64,000 nucleotides of DNA from Myxococcales bacterium (GTDB taxonomy: Bacteria > Myxococcota_A > Polyangia > Polyangiales > Polyangiaceae): positions 1 through 64,000 of the forward strand of contig JAAFHV010000014.1 in assembly GCA_013297655.1 (NCBI GenBank). Reading direction: 5' to 3'. Position numbers and translations under genes: made by a program. The notes below the pieces were generated by a model. That model searched no databases. It had not been told where the DNA came from and worked only from the letters and a program-made list of their open reading frames with translations. This document shows positions 35,350 to 42,899 of this stretch, in pieces (the first letter of the stretch is position 1; each line of letters starts with the position of its first letter).

Positions 35350-36942
35350 TCAGCGAATGTACAAGTAGGCCGTCGCCGCCGCGGACAGCGCTGCCACGAA
35401 CCCGAGGGCCGCGAAGACGACGGTGCGGGCTCGGTCGGTGCGGCGATGGTTCCCGAGCGCCCGCTCGAGCGCGGGGTCGTCGCGTCGGAGCTGCCCCAAA
35501 CGAAGCGCTGGCGCGGTCGCGGCGGCTCGGTCGTTGGTGGTGCTCGAGTGGTTGCCTCCCGGGAGCGGGATCCGATTCGACGATCGGCTCGCCTCGTCCA
35601 CCCTGCGCGCGCTCGGAGGCGGGGAGAGAGCGCGCCCTGATGACGGCGGGGGCTGCGGAGTGACGTTCGGCAGCGCGCCATGCGGATGCGAGGTTGGCCG
35701 GTCCGAGCGCGGAGCGGCGTGGCCCGGGGAGGCGGACGCGTTGGAAGACGGATCTCGCGCCGCGCTCCACGACGCGGCGGACGGGCCCGCTTGGACTGGC
35801 GCGGCCATCCGGGCGGTCTGTTCGGAGGGTTCGAGCGGTACCAGCGGGACCAGAGGCGCCAGTCCGGCGAGCGGGTCACGCGCGCTGGCTTCTGCTGCGC
35901 GCGCGATCGAACGGCTCGAGATCGCCCGCGGCATGGTCTCGGCCTCCGAAGGCGCGGCGAGGCGTTTGCCTTCGCTCGGCCGGATGATGCGCGGCTCGGT
36001 GACGCCCTCTTCGGGTGGCTCTGCCGTGGGCGCGTCGAACGGAGCGGGCAGGTGGGACGAGGGACTGGCACTTTCGCGGATCGTGATGTCCGACATCGTC
36101 GAGTGTCGCAGCGCCGCGCGGCCCTTGCCCTCCCTGCACGCGAGCAGCGCGACCCGCATCTCTTCGGCGCTCGCGAACCTGTCGCCGGGGTCGCGCTCCA
36201 GCGCCCGCTGGACCGTCGCCGAGAGCGCGGGGGAGAGCGACGGCACGCGCTGGGAGAGAGGCGTTGGCCGCTCGTTGAATTGGAGGAGCAAGTCCTGCAC
36301 GGTCGCGGCGTCGAAGGGCTTCACGCCGGAGAGCAGCATGTACATGCAGACGCCGAGCGAATAGAGATCGGTGCGGCCGTCGACCTCTTTTTGAAAGAGC
36401 TGCTCGTGGGCCATGAACGAGTAGCTCCCGACCACGTCCCCGGGGTTGGTGAGGCCCGTTAGGCTCTCTCGCGTGGGCCTCTTCGCGATGCCGAAATCGA
36501 GCAGCTTGACGGTGGTGGAGCCGTCTGGGCGAACGCATAAGAAGACGTTCGCGGGCTTGATGTCGCGATGCACGATCCCGCACGCGTGGGCGCTCCCCAA
36601 CCCGAGCAACGCCCCGTCGACGATGTCGAGCACGACGGATGGAGGCAGGGGGGCCTCGCGCCGCGCGAGGTCCAAGAGCGTCTCCCCACGGAGGAGCTCG
36701 AACGCGATGAACGGCCCCGACTCGTCGACTCCGCTGTCGTGCACGGTGGCGACGTTGGGGTGGTTCAGGCTCCCGCACACCTGGGCCTCACGAGCGAAGC
36801 GCTCCACCATGCGCGCACGGCCCCGCAGCTCCGGGCGCAGGCGCTTCAGCGCGACCCGACGCTTGAGCTCGACCTGCTCGGCCTCGAAGACGATGCCGTG
36901 GCTGCCCTCACCTAGCTTTCGAATGACCTCGTACGTCGCCAT
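35350..36942 (-). CDS. Tail-anchored Ser/Thr protein kinase
   Basis: A 530-residue Hanks-type kinase. The glycine loop is GEGSHGIV (11-18), Lys 33 is the ATP-binding lysine, the catalytic loop is HRDIKPAN (125-132) and DFG is 149-151. The APE motif is replaced by AHE (178-180) within SYSFMAHEQ. After the kinase domain (to about 275) comes a long Ser/Pro/Ala-rich linker. The only membrane helix is at the very end (about 507-527), leaving three residues outside. So there is no extracytoplasmic sensor: the kinase is held on the inner face of the membrane by a C-terminal anchor. Targets are unknown. Confidence 0.88.
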   Translation of the reverse strand: MATYEVIRKLGEGSHGIVFEAEQVELKRRVALKRLRPELRGRARMVERFAREAQVCGSLNHPNVATVHDSGVDESGPFIAFELLRGETLLDLARREAPLPPSVVLDIVDGALLGLGSAHACGIVHRDIKPANVFLCVRPDGSTTVKLLDFGIAKRPTRESLTGLTNPGDVVGSYSFMAHEQLFQKEVDGRTDLYSLGVCMYMLLSGVKPFDAATVQDLLLQFNERPTPLSQRVPSLSPALSATVQRALERDPGDRFASAEEMRVALLACREGKGRAALRHSTMSDITIRESASPSSHLPAPFDAPTAEPPEEGVTEPRIIRPSEGKRLAAPSEAETMPRAISSRSIARAAEASARDPLAGLAPLVPLVPLEPSEQTARMAAPVQAGPSAASWSAARDPSSNASASPGHAAPRSDRPTSHPHGALPNVTPQPPPSSGRALSPPPSARRVDEASRSSNRIPLPGGNHSSTTNDRAAATAPALRLGQLRRDDPALERALGNHRRTDRARTVVFAALGFVAALSAAATAYLYIR

Positions 36943-37102
36943 GCGTTCGATCGCAGCCTCGCGAGATCTCGAGGGTATCGGGAAAATGCCCTTCGCGATG
37001 CAAGAGACCCGACGAACTTTCGAGGAGCGAACGATGCCTGAGGAGGCGAGAGATCCTTTGATGCGTTCGCGCGAGCCAGGTCCCGAACGGGCGAGGGCGT
37101 GC

Positions 37103-38167
37103 TCACGCGCAGTCCCAGTGCGCGCGATGCTTTCGGCACTGCGGACAGTGAAAGACGTACATCGAGATACGCCCGTTCAACACTTGGTGCGTGCGCTCGT
37201 GCGCCTCGCGAGTGCCGCTTTGCAGGAGCCGGCCCACGACCTCTTCTTGGGTCTCCTCGGCTTCACGGAGGCGTGCGAGGAGCGGCTCCTTCATGGGCCC
37301 CACGAAGACCATCGGTCGCTGACAGCAAAAGAGCCACTTTTCGCCCTGCCACGTCTCGTACTTGGGAGTGTGAAGGAGCTCGGTGAGGGCGGCTCCGTCG
37401 ACCCGAACGCGTACCCACGGTTCGGCGTCGCCTGCGGCAGTGCCCATCTCGACGAGCTCGTATCCCCGAGGCGCCGCCGACCTTGGCGCGGCATGCAAGA
37501 GGCCCTCTTCGGCGTCCTCCGCGCGCACCATTCCGAGCTCGGTATCCATAACGTAGGCGGCCACTTTTCCAGCGCGAAAGCACGCAAAACAGGCCTTGGA
37601 GAAGCGAACGTCGACCACCTCCTCGCAGTGCGCACAAGGGCCCGCTTCGTCGACGTTCGCGCTCTCGAGAGAGGCCTCGAAGAGCGGAAAGGGGTAGTCG
37701 CCGGTTACCGCGGGGGTGGGCTTCGATTCGGCGAGCAGCGTACGAGGTCTGACGAACGCCGCCGCGAGCTTGGCCCTCTCTCGCGACGCGATCGCCGGGA
37801 GGTAATCGAGCAACGCCGCGTGCACGATTTTGTCGAGCTCGTCGTCGTCGACGAAGAGCTCGTCCACGTGCTCCGAGTCGAGCAAGAGCTGCGAGAGCTG
37901 GTCGACCATGTCGGGCAGAGCGACGTCGTCGAGGGGCACGTCGGCTTCCACCGAGCGTCGATCGAGCTCGGTTTGTGCGCCGGCGAGCGACGTGGCCTCC
38001 ACGAGCACGGCCGCAGTAACGGCTTCGAGGGAACGCTCGTAGCGCTCGAGAGCCTCCACGATCTCGGCTTCGACCGCTTCGGGCTGCGCGGACTCGATGC
38101 CGCCTTTCGCCGCGAGGCGACGCAGAATGGCGTGGGCGGCCTTCGCGGCAGCCTTTTCTTCGGACAT
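37103..38167 (-). CDS. CbrC-like (UPF0167) protein with N-terminal extension
   Basis: A 354-residue protein. Residues from about 195 match the CbrC/UPF0167 family, with a CxxC pair (CAHCEE), a second pair (CFACFRAG) and the diagnostic ELLHTPKYETWQGEKWLFCC. A final CPQC is near the C terminus. The cysteines suggest zinc binding. E. coli CbrC is linked to colicin E2 tolerance, and its molecular role is not clear. The first 150 residues are an acidic helical extension not usual in the family. The ATG at 38167 has AAGGGG upstream and is preferred to a frame start at 38239. Confidence 0.72.
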   Translation of the reverse strand: MSEEKAAAKAAHAILRRLAAKGGIESAQPEAVEAEIVEALERYERSLEAVTAAVLVEATSLAGAQTELDRRSVEADVPLDDVALPDMVDQLSQLLLDSEHVDELFVDDDELDKIVHAALLDYLPAIASRERAKLAAAFVRPRTLLAESKPTPAVTGDYPFPLFEASLESANVDEAGPCAHCEEVVDVRFSKACFACFRAGKVAAYVMDTELGMVRAEDAEEGLLHAAPRSAAPRGYELVEMGTAAGDAEPWVRVRVDGAALTELLHTPKYETWQGEKWLFCCQRPMVFVGPMKEPLLARLREAEETQEEVVGRLLQSGTREAHERTHQVLNGRISMYVFHCPQCRKHRAHWDCA

Positions 38168-38245
38168 GGCCCCTTCTACTCCGTGGGAGCGCGCAGGTCG
38201 CCAGCTTCCGCGCGAAGGCCAGGTTGCCCTGCGCGCCAACCATGC

Positions 38246-38830
38246 TCACCGCGTCGATCGCGAGAGGACCGGCAGGTCGAAGGAGAAGACCCAGGACAGT
38301 ACTGTCATCCGCAGGTCGTCGCCCGTGAAGTGACTCACCTCGATGCCGGGACCGAAGCGAAACCGACGCATAGGGAACAAGAACGAGAGGCGTGCGATCA
38401 CGCCGAAGAGCGGCCCGCGGAAGGCGCCAATGAGTGGCCCGGCCGTAGCCTCGATACCCGACCACGGCCGGAGTGAAACCATAGGCGCCAGGTAAGGCGC
38501 AACGACATCCCGCGGGCGAGGAGGCCGTCCAGTCTCTGACGGCGGAGCCTCGGGACGAGAGAATCCAGCGGTGACGCCGGCGTCGAGGTAGAGGCCCGAA
38601 TACCATGTCGGCTGGCCCCCGAGTCTCAATCCGAGCATCACGGCGGCGACGGATGGAGCGCCACGCGCGGCCAACACCTTGCCCACCGAAACATGTGGAG
38701 CGACCGAAAAGCTGAACGCGCGCTCCGATTCATCGACGAGCCCGCTCGCCTTCGCGGGGACGGCGCAGAGGAGCGTTCCGACGCTGACGAGAGTCGCCAA
38801 GGTGGTTCGCGCTATCGTCCGAGCACGCAT
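38246..38830 (-). CDS. Secreted barrel-like protein, paralogue 1
   Basis: A 194-residue exported protein. The signal is LATLVSVGTLLCAVPAKA and the mature part begins GLVDESERAFSFS. Alternating strands suggest an outer-membrane barrel. It shares the landmarks GGQPTWYSG, ...GPGIEVSHFTG and a final FSFDLPVL with the protein encoded at 39162-39749, so the two are tandem paralogues. The ATG has GAGGG upstream. Base composition in this and the next genes seems less GC-rich than in the core genes nearby, which fits an accessory region. Function is unknown. Confidence 0.72.
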   Translation of the reverse strand: MRARTIARTTLATLVSVGTLLCAVPAKASGLVDESERAFSFSVAPHVSVGKVLAARGAPSVAAVMLGLRLGGQPTWYSGLYLDAGVTAGFSRPEAPPSETGRPPRPRDVVAPYLAPMVSLRPWSGIEATAGPLIGAFRGPLFGVIARLSFLFPMRRFRFGPGIEVSHFTGDDLRMTVLSWVFSFDLPVLSRSTR

Positions 38831-39161
38831 GGTAACCCTCACTTTCGAATTAAGCCCGTCAGGAATGGTCGGCGGCCCAAGCGTAGAACGTTTCACCCGA
38901 ATCACGCCGCCCAAAGTAGGAAACCTCGGGGATCCCACCGGTATCGGCGACACGCGCGCCCAAACGAGCTGGCTTTTCACCCAGAGCCCATCGAGCATAG
39001 GCAGCCCAGCCTCGCCCGGCACGTTCCATCCCATGCCATCGGAGACGCACCGCGCGCACCGAGCCGTTGTCTTGACTGAGGACGACGACGCCGGCGTTTA
39101 CCACGGGTCGATAGCCGCTGAGGGAGCGCCCGTACACCCAAATAGCCAGACGATGGCGGAG
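38831..39161. other. Intergenic region between the two paralogues
   Basis: These 331 bases hold the 5' region of paralogue 1 and the 3' region of paralogue 2. A 92-codon minus-strand frame (38859-39137) has no signal peptide, family resemblance or good ribosome binding site and is not called. No repeat or RNA gene was seen. Confidence 0.4.
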
Positions 39162-39749
39162 CTACTCACTCGTCTGGGCTACTCTTCGTTCAAGAATGGC
39201 CAGTTCAATCGAGAACACGAACGACACCATCGTCAGGCTCACGTTTTCGCCCCTAAGATGACAAACCTCCACCCCAGGTCCCAAGCGCGCATTCATCACT
39301 GGGACAGGAAATCCTAGCCTCCCCACCGGACCGGCGAGCACACCTCCGAGCACTGCAAGACGAGGCCCTCCAGAGAGCTCCACCCAGGAGCCGGGTCGCA
39401 ACGCTCCCAGCAGCGAGAAGAATGGATACGTGCCGTTCAAAGCGGGCTTCTCGAACGGCAGAATGGTCGCCACGGTCTGTCCTGACGTAGCGAGCACCGC
39501 TCCCCCCTCGACGTAAATCCCGGAATACCAAGTGGGCTGCCCACCGAAACGGGCGCCAAGCGTAAACGCGCCGCCGCTCTCCACGCCGAGCGGCGCTACG
39601 ACAGCTCCGAAACCGAAGAACGGCCCCGTCGAGAGCGAGAACGCGCGCCGGGATTCATCCGCAAACGGGGAGCGTGCGCTCGCGCTCGCAGGAACAACGG
39701 CAAGCGCCACGGCAATCAAAGCGGCCACGGGAATCGCGCGTGGAGGCAT
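39162..39749 (-). CDS. Secreted barrel-like protein, paralogue 2
   Basis: A 195-residue exported protein. Its signal is MPPRAIPVAALIAVALAVV up to ASASA. Its mature start PFADESRRAFSLS, the GGQPTWYSG motif and the closing RLGPGVEVCHLRG...FSIELAIL align with paralogue 1 at 38246-38830. An in-frame ATG at 39773 would add eight residues before the signal and cannot be excluded. Both proteins look like small outer-membrane barrels. No function can be assigned; tandem duplication suggests a surface role under diversifying pressure, which is inference. Confidence 0.72.
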   Translation of the reverse strand: MPPRAIPVAALIAVALAVVPASASARSPFADESRRAFSLSTGPFFGFGAVVAPLGVESGGAFTLGARFGGQPTWYSGIYVEGGAVLATSGQTVATILPFEKPALNGTYPFFSLLGALRPGSWVELSGGPRLAVLGGVLAGPVGRLGFPVPVMNARLGPGVEVCHLRGENVSLTMVSFVFSIELAILERRVAQTSE

Positions 39750-39985
39750 TGGTGACACTTGCGGTTTCCTCATCGATGCGGTGCGCTCGGCGGTTGGCTT
39801 GAGCTCACGCGCGGCGCCATCTTGCGAAGGGCGTGGGCTCGACTGTGACGTGCCAGTGCGCCTTGGACGCACGCAGACGCGAACGAGCCGCACCGGGTGG
39901 GAAATCGGCACGCCACGCCCGCGCATGGCACATCTTTGGAAGGCGGAGCGCGTCGTGCTCGCCGATCGCGATCGCAGCGCGATAG

Positions 39986-40270
39986 CTAGTGACTACACAC
40001 GAAACCCGCTCCGTCGCCCGAGAGCTCGCCGGAGGAAGATGACGGTCCCGTGCACAACCCCTTGCAACACGGTAGGGTGCCCGTGCCCCTGCACGGCTCT
40101 CCCTTGGCGAGGCAAGCGGTCGCATCTTGCGCCGGCGAGCTCGAGTCTCCCTCGCCACCGGCTTCTCGGCCAGCGTCCGCCTCGGTTGGGTTCGAGGAGC
40201 TACACGCGGCGAAACCAAACGGGCTCAGGGCGACCGCGATGAAGAAGACTCCTCCGAAAACCACTCGCAT
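39986..40270 (-). CDS. Small Cys-rich lipoprotein, 94 residues
   Basis: A short lipoprotein with signal MRVVFGGVFFIAVALSPFGF and lipobox FAAC. After an acidic/Ser linker it has a compact Cys cluster (CLAKGEPC, then LPCCKGLC, then a Cys three residues from the end). The spacing recalls knottin-like or toxin-like disulfide folds, but no family is recognised. It is 3 bases downstream of a second Cys-rich lipoprotein gene on the same strand, so the two are translated from one message. They probably work together at the cell surface. Confidence 0.7.
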   Translation of the reverse strand: MRVVFGGVFFIAVALSPFGFAACSSSNPTEADAGREAGGEGDSSSPAQDATACLAKGEPCRGTGTLPCCKGLCTGPSSSSGELSGDGAGFVCSH

Positions 40271-40273
40271 CGT

Positions 40274-40594
40274 TCACCTCCGACGTAGACCACGGCTTCG
40301 CCAACAGACCCCCTGCTTCGCACTCTGCACCTCGAACGCCCCCCCCGTACAAGCGCCCACCGGCAAAAAATTGCAGGCGTATCCGTCGTCGCATATGCGG
40401 TATGTCGCTGCGATCGGATTGCAACTCCTCACACCGTCTGCAAGCGTGCACACGGCGCCCGAGCCCTCTCCGCGACACGATGCGACTACACGATCGCGGC
40501 ATACCGGGGAAAGACACGCATCGACCACCGTCAGCTTCTCGCAATCCTCCTTCGTAGCCGACTCGTAGCCCTCAATCTTCCCACCGCAGGACAC
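40274..40594 (-). CDS. Cys-rich lipoprotein with unclear start codon
   Basis: From the GTG at 40594 the protein begins VSCGGKIEG and has about ten Cys (for example DACLSPVC, VVASC, YRICDDGYAC). That GTG lies inside a lipobox: reading the open frame upstream gives WRFAAALAWLAICVSC, a convincing lipoprotein signal. Yet no ATG, GTG or TTG precedes it in frame. A CTG at 40637-40639 would start LGWRFAAALAWLA and is the best candidate. Either a rare start is used or the 5' end is damaged. The gene is 3 bases upstream of a smaller Cys-rich lipoprotein. Unknown function. Confidence 0.55.
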   Translation of the reverse strand: MSCGGKIEGYESATKEDCEKLTVVDACLSPVCRDRVVASCRGEGSGAVCTLADGVRSCNPIAATYRICDDGYACNFLPVGACTGGAFEVQSAKQGVCWRSRGLRRR

Positions 40595-40639
40595 GCATAT
40601 GGCGAGCCAAGCGAGCGCGGCGGCGAACCGCCAGCCCAG

Positions 40640-41138
40640 CTGCTCAGGGGAAGAGCGTTGGCGCTGTGGTTGGGCCCCAGGCCCAGACGGAGACCGCGAA
40701 CGGCTCGAAACCAGGAGTGAAGCTCGAACAGCCCGGAGAGTTTGCTGGAAAGTCTTGGATGTGGCGGGGATGGAGCCGGCCGCGGAAACTCACCGCCGCC
40801 GGGTGGATGCCGAGCGGCAGGGCGACCCCCACGCCGACTCAGTACCTCGGGGCGAGTAGATGGCTGCGGAGGACCGAAGCCCTCCGCGCCGTGTGTGGAG
40901 GCAGCAGCGACACGTCCGAGGGACGCGAGGCATCCGAGGACCGAGACAAGCGTTCGAGACTGGGCGTTCGATACGCGCGAGACCGTGACCAGACCGAGAG
41001 ACACGTCGAGAACAGAAAAAGGTGCGGAGTGAGTCCCGTCCGAGTTTCCCCCTCACTCCGCGCATCCCCTTGAGCACGATCCGTTCCATCGCTCCGGGGC
41101 CCGATTTCTCGGGGTTTCTCGATCCGTCGAGCCACGGA
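40640..41138. other. Intergenic stretch without a recognisable gene
   Basis: About 500 bases between the Cys-rich lipoprotein and the sigma-54 regulator. Several overlapping frames exist on both strands, but none has a credible start, family motif or consistent composition. It is less GC-rich than core genes here. I see no tRNA or clear repeat. It could contain the 5' part of a decayed gene or an unrecognised RNA. Confidence 0.35.
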
Positions 41139-41141
41139 TGG

Positions 41142-41177
41142 CGCGCCAAAAGTGGCGCGACTACGCCAAAGTGGCGT
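41142..41177 (-). terminator. Two tandem hairpins after the sigma-54 regulator gene
   Basis: CGCGCCA-aaag-TGGCGCG (41142-41159) and ACGCCA-aag-TGGCGT (41163-41177) begin 3 bases past the stop codon. There is no U-tract, so a rho-independent role is uncertain. The same CGCCA/TGGCG dyad occurs upstream of the gene, so they may instead be protein-binding sites. Confidence 0.4.
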
Positions 41178-41180
41178 GAT

Positions 41181-42581
41181 TCACTCGTCGCCGCGGGGCT
41201 TCAGACCGAGGGCCTTCAGCTTGCGGACGAACGTGCGGAGGGGCATCTCCAGGCGCTTGGCGGCCTCGGTCTGGTTGCCTCGCGCGGCCTTGAGGGCCTC
41301 CTCCATCATGCGCCCCTCGAGCCCCACCATCCGCGCCTTGATGTCCTTCGCGTTGAGCGAGCTCGGCGAGGGATCGTAGGTGATCGACGTGTTGCGAATC
41401 GCCTGGATACGCTCCGGCAAATCCTCCGCCGTCACCTCGTCGCTATTGGCGATCACCACCGCGCGCTCGATCGCATTCCGTAGCTCGCGCACGTTGCCCG
41501 GCCACGGATACGCCTCGAGCAAACGCAGCGCGCGCTCGTCTACCCGCCGAAGCTCCCTCCCGTGCGCCTGGTTCGCGCGACGGAAAAAATGGCGCGCGAG
41601 CGGACGAATCTCCTCCCGTCGCGCGCGGAGGGGCGGAACAATCAGGCTTATCCCGTTCAATCGGTAGAGAAGATCGGCGCGAAACTGCTGCTGCTGCACC
41701 ATCGACTCGAGATCACGATGGGTCGCCGCCACGATGCGCACGTCGACCGGGATCTCGCGCGTGGAGCCCACCCGCATCACCTTGTTCGTCTCGATCACAC
41801 GCAGCAACGCCGCCTGCGCGCTGAGCGAGAGCTCGCCGATTTCGTCGAGCAGCAACGTGCCGTCGTGCGCGTCCTCGAACGCACCTCGCCGCGACGAATC
41901 CGCGCCCGTGAACGCCCCGCGCTCGTTCCCGAAGAGCGTGGTCTCCACGAGGTGGGTCGGGATCGCCGCGCAGTTCAAGCACACGAGCCGCGCCCGCCGC
42001 CGCCGCCCACGATCGTGGAGCGCGCGCGCGAGCACCTCTTTGCCGGTCCCCGTCTCGCCCTGGAGGAGCACCGGGATGTTGCTGTTCGCGACCCGCTCGA
42101 GCTGGGCCAAGATGTCCTTCATCGCGCCGCTCTCGACGAAGGCCTCCGCGCTCGCGGCCGAGGATTTTCGCGTGCGCTCGATGCGCTTTTCCTTGTCGTT
42201 CACGCCGCCACGGGCGTGAAGCGCGACCACGACGCCGCCGAGCAAACACTCGGATCCGACCCGCAGCTCGGCCTTCGAGATCGTCTTCCCGCCGACGACG
42301 GTGCCGTTCCGCGAGCCGAGGTCCTCCACCTCCACCGTGGCGCCACCGCCGCGCGTGAACCGCGCGTGCTGACGAGACAACGTCGCGTCGTCGATCACAC
42401 AGTCCGAGGGGGCCTCGCGCCCGATGATGACGGAGCCGTTCGGCTCGAGCGGCAGCGCGTCGACGCCTTCGCGATGGTAAACCAGCAGCACGAGGCTCTC
42501 TTGAGATGCCGAGCGCGCCTCCGCGACGAGGTTCCGGACCTCCTCGTTTATCGGCTGCGTCTCCTTCGAGTCGGTACCCAC
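41181..42581 (-). CDS. FHA-domain sigma-54-dependent transcriptional activator
   Basis: A 466-residue enhancer-binding protein. Residues 30-125 form an FHA domain (SVIIGREAPSDCVIDD, LSRQHARF, LGSRNGTVVGG) that reads phosphothreonine from Ser/Thr kinases. The AAA+ domain has Walker A GETGTGKE (175-182), the sigma-54 contact loop GAFTGA (222-227) and Walker B LLLDEIGE. The C terminus is a Fis-type helix-turn-helix (GNQTEAAKRLEMPLRTF). It starts with GTG at 42581 behind AGGGGAG. It likely couples kinase signalling to sigma-54 promoters. A candidate target, with a matching promoter and dyad, is the divergent lipoprotein gene. Confidence 0.92.
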   Translation of the reverse strand: MGTDSKETQPINEEVRNLVAEARSASQESLVLLVYHREGVDALPLEPNGSVIIGREAPSDCVIDDATLSRQHARFTRGGGATVEVEDLGSRNGTVVGGKTISKAELRVGSECLLGGVVVALHARGGVNDKEKRIERTRKSSAASAEAFVESGAMKDILAQLERVANSNIPVLLQGETGTGKEVLARALHDRGRRRRARLVCLNCAAIPTHLVETTLFGNERGAFTGADSSRRGAFEDAHDGTLLLDEIGELSLSAQAALLRVIETNKVMRVGSTREIPVDVRIVAATHRDLESMVQQQQFRADLLYRLNGISLIVPPLRARREEIRPLARHFFRRANQAHGRELRRVDERALRLLEAYPWPGNVRELRNAIERAVVIANSDEVTAEDLPERIQAIRNTSITYDPSPSSLNAKDIKARMVGLEGRMMEEALKAARGNQTEAAKRLEMPLRTFVRKLKALGLKPRGDE

Positions 42582-42732
42582 CTCTGCTCCCCTAAGTATA
42601 GTTCACAAACGGACCGACGTTCGCCAGAAGTGACCGGAAGGCCTCGCTGCTCGAAGCTCACGAGCACCGCGACGAAACCAGGGAGAGCCAGATTGCCGTT
42701 GCCCGGTGTGGGGTCGGAACACCCCGCGATCA

Positions 42733-42751
42733 CGCCACAAATGGCGCGCCA
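42733..42751. promoter_or_regulatory. Predicted enhancer site (CGCCA/TGGCG dyad)
   Basis: CGCCA (42733-42737), four bases, TGGCG (42742-42746), the latter inside the palindrome TGGCGCGCCA (42742-42751). It is centred about 85 bases upstream of the start site expected from the sigma-54 promoter at 42801. That is the normal place for a bacterial enhancer. TGGCGCGCCA recurs at 41139-41148 beyond the regulator gene. Confidence 0.45.
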
Positions 42752-42800
42752 CAATCGGCTCGACCGCCAGTATTTACGGGATATCACACGCAACATCCGT

Positions 42801-42815
42801 TGGCACGACGCTTTC
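42801..42815 (+). promoter_or_regulatory. Predicted sigma-54 promoter
   Basis: TGGCACG (42801-42807), four bases, TTTC (42812-42815). The -24 element is perfect; the -12 element has TC where GC is usual. It faces the lipoprotein gene starting at 42900, beside a sigma-54 activator gene. The altered -12 element lowers confidence. Confidence 0.45.
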
Positions 42816-42899
42816 CGGTGCGAGGACCGGTTCGACGCGTGGGTGCCGAACGTGTGCGCGTGGTGTGTCGCGACGCGAACCCCGTGTACCCTCGCCGAC

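Noticed and set aside
38859-39137. A 92-codon minus-strand frame between the barrel paralogues
   Set aside because: No signal peptide, family or ribosome binding site; treated as intergenic.
40640-41138. A protein or tRNA in the 500-base gap before the sigma-54 regulator
   Set aside because: No cloverleaf pattern or convincing frame could be found by eye.
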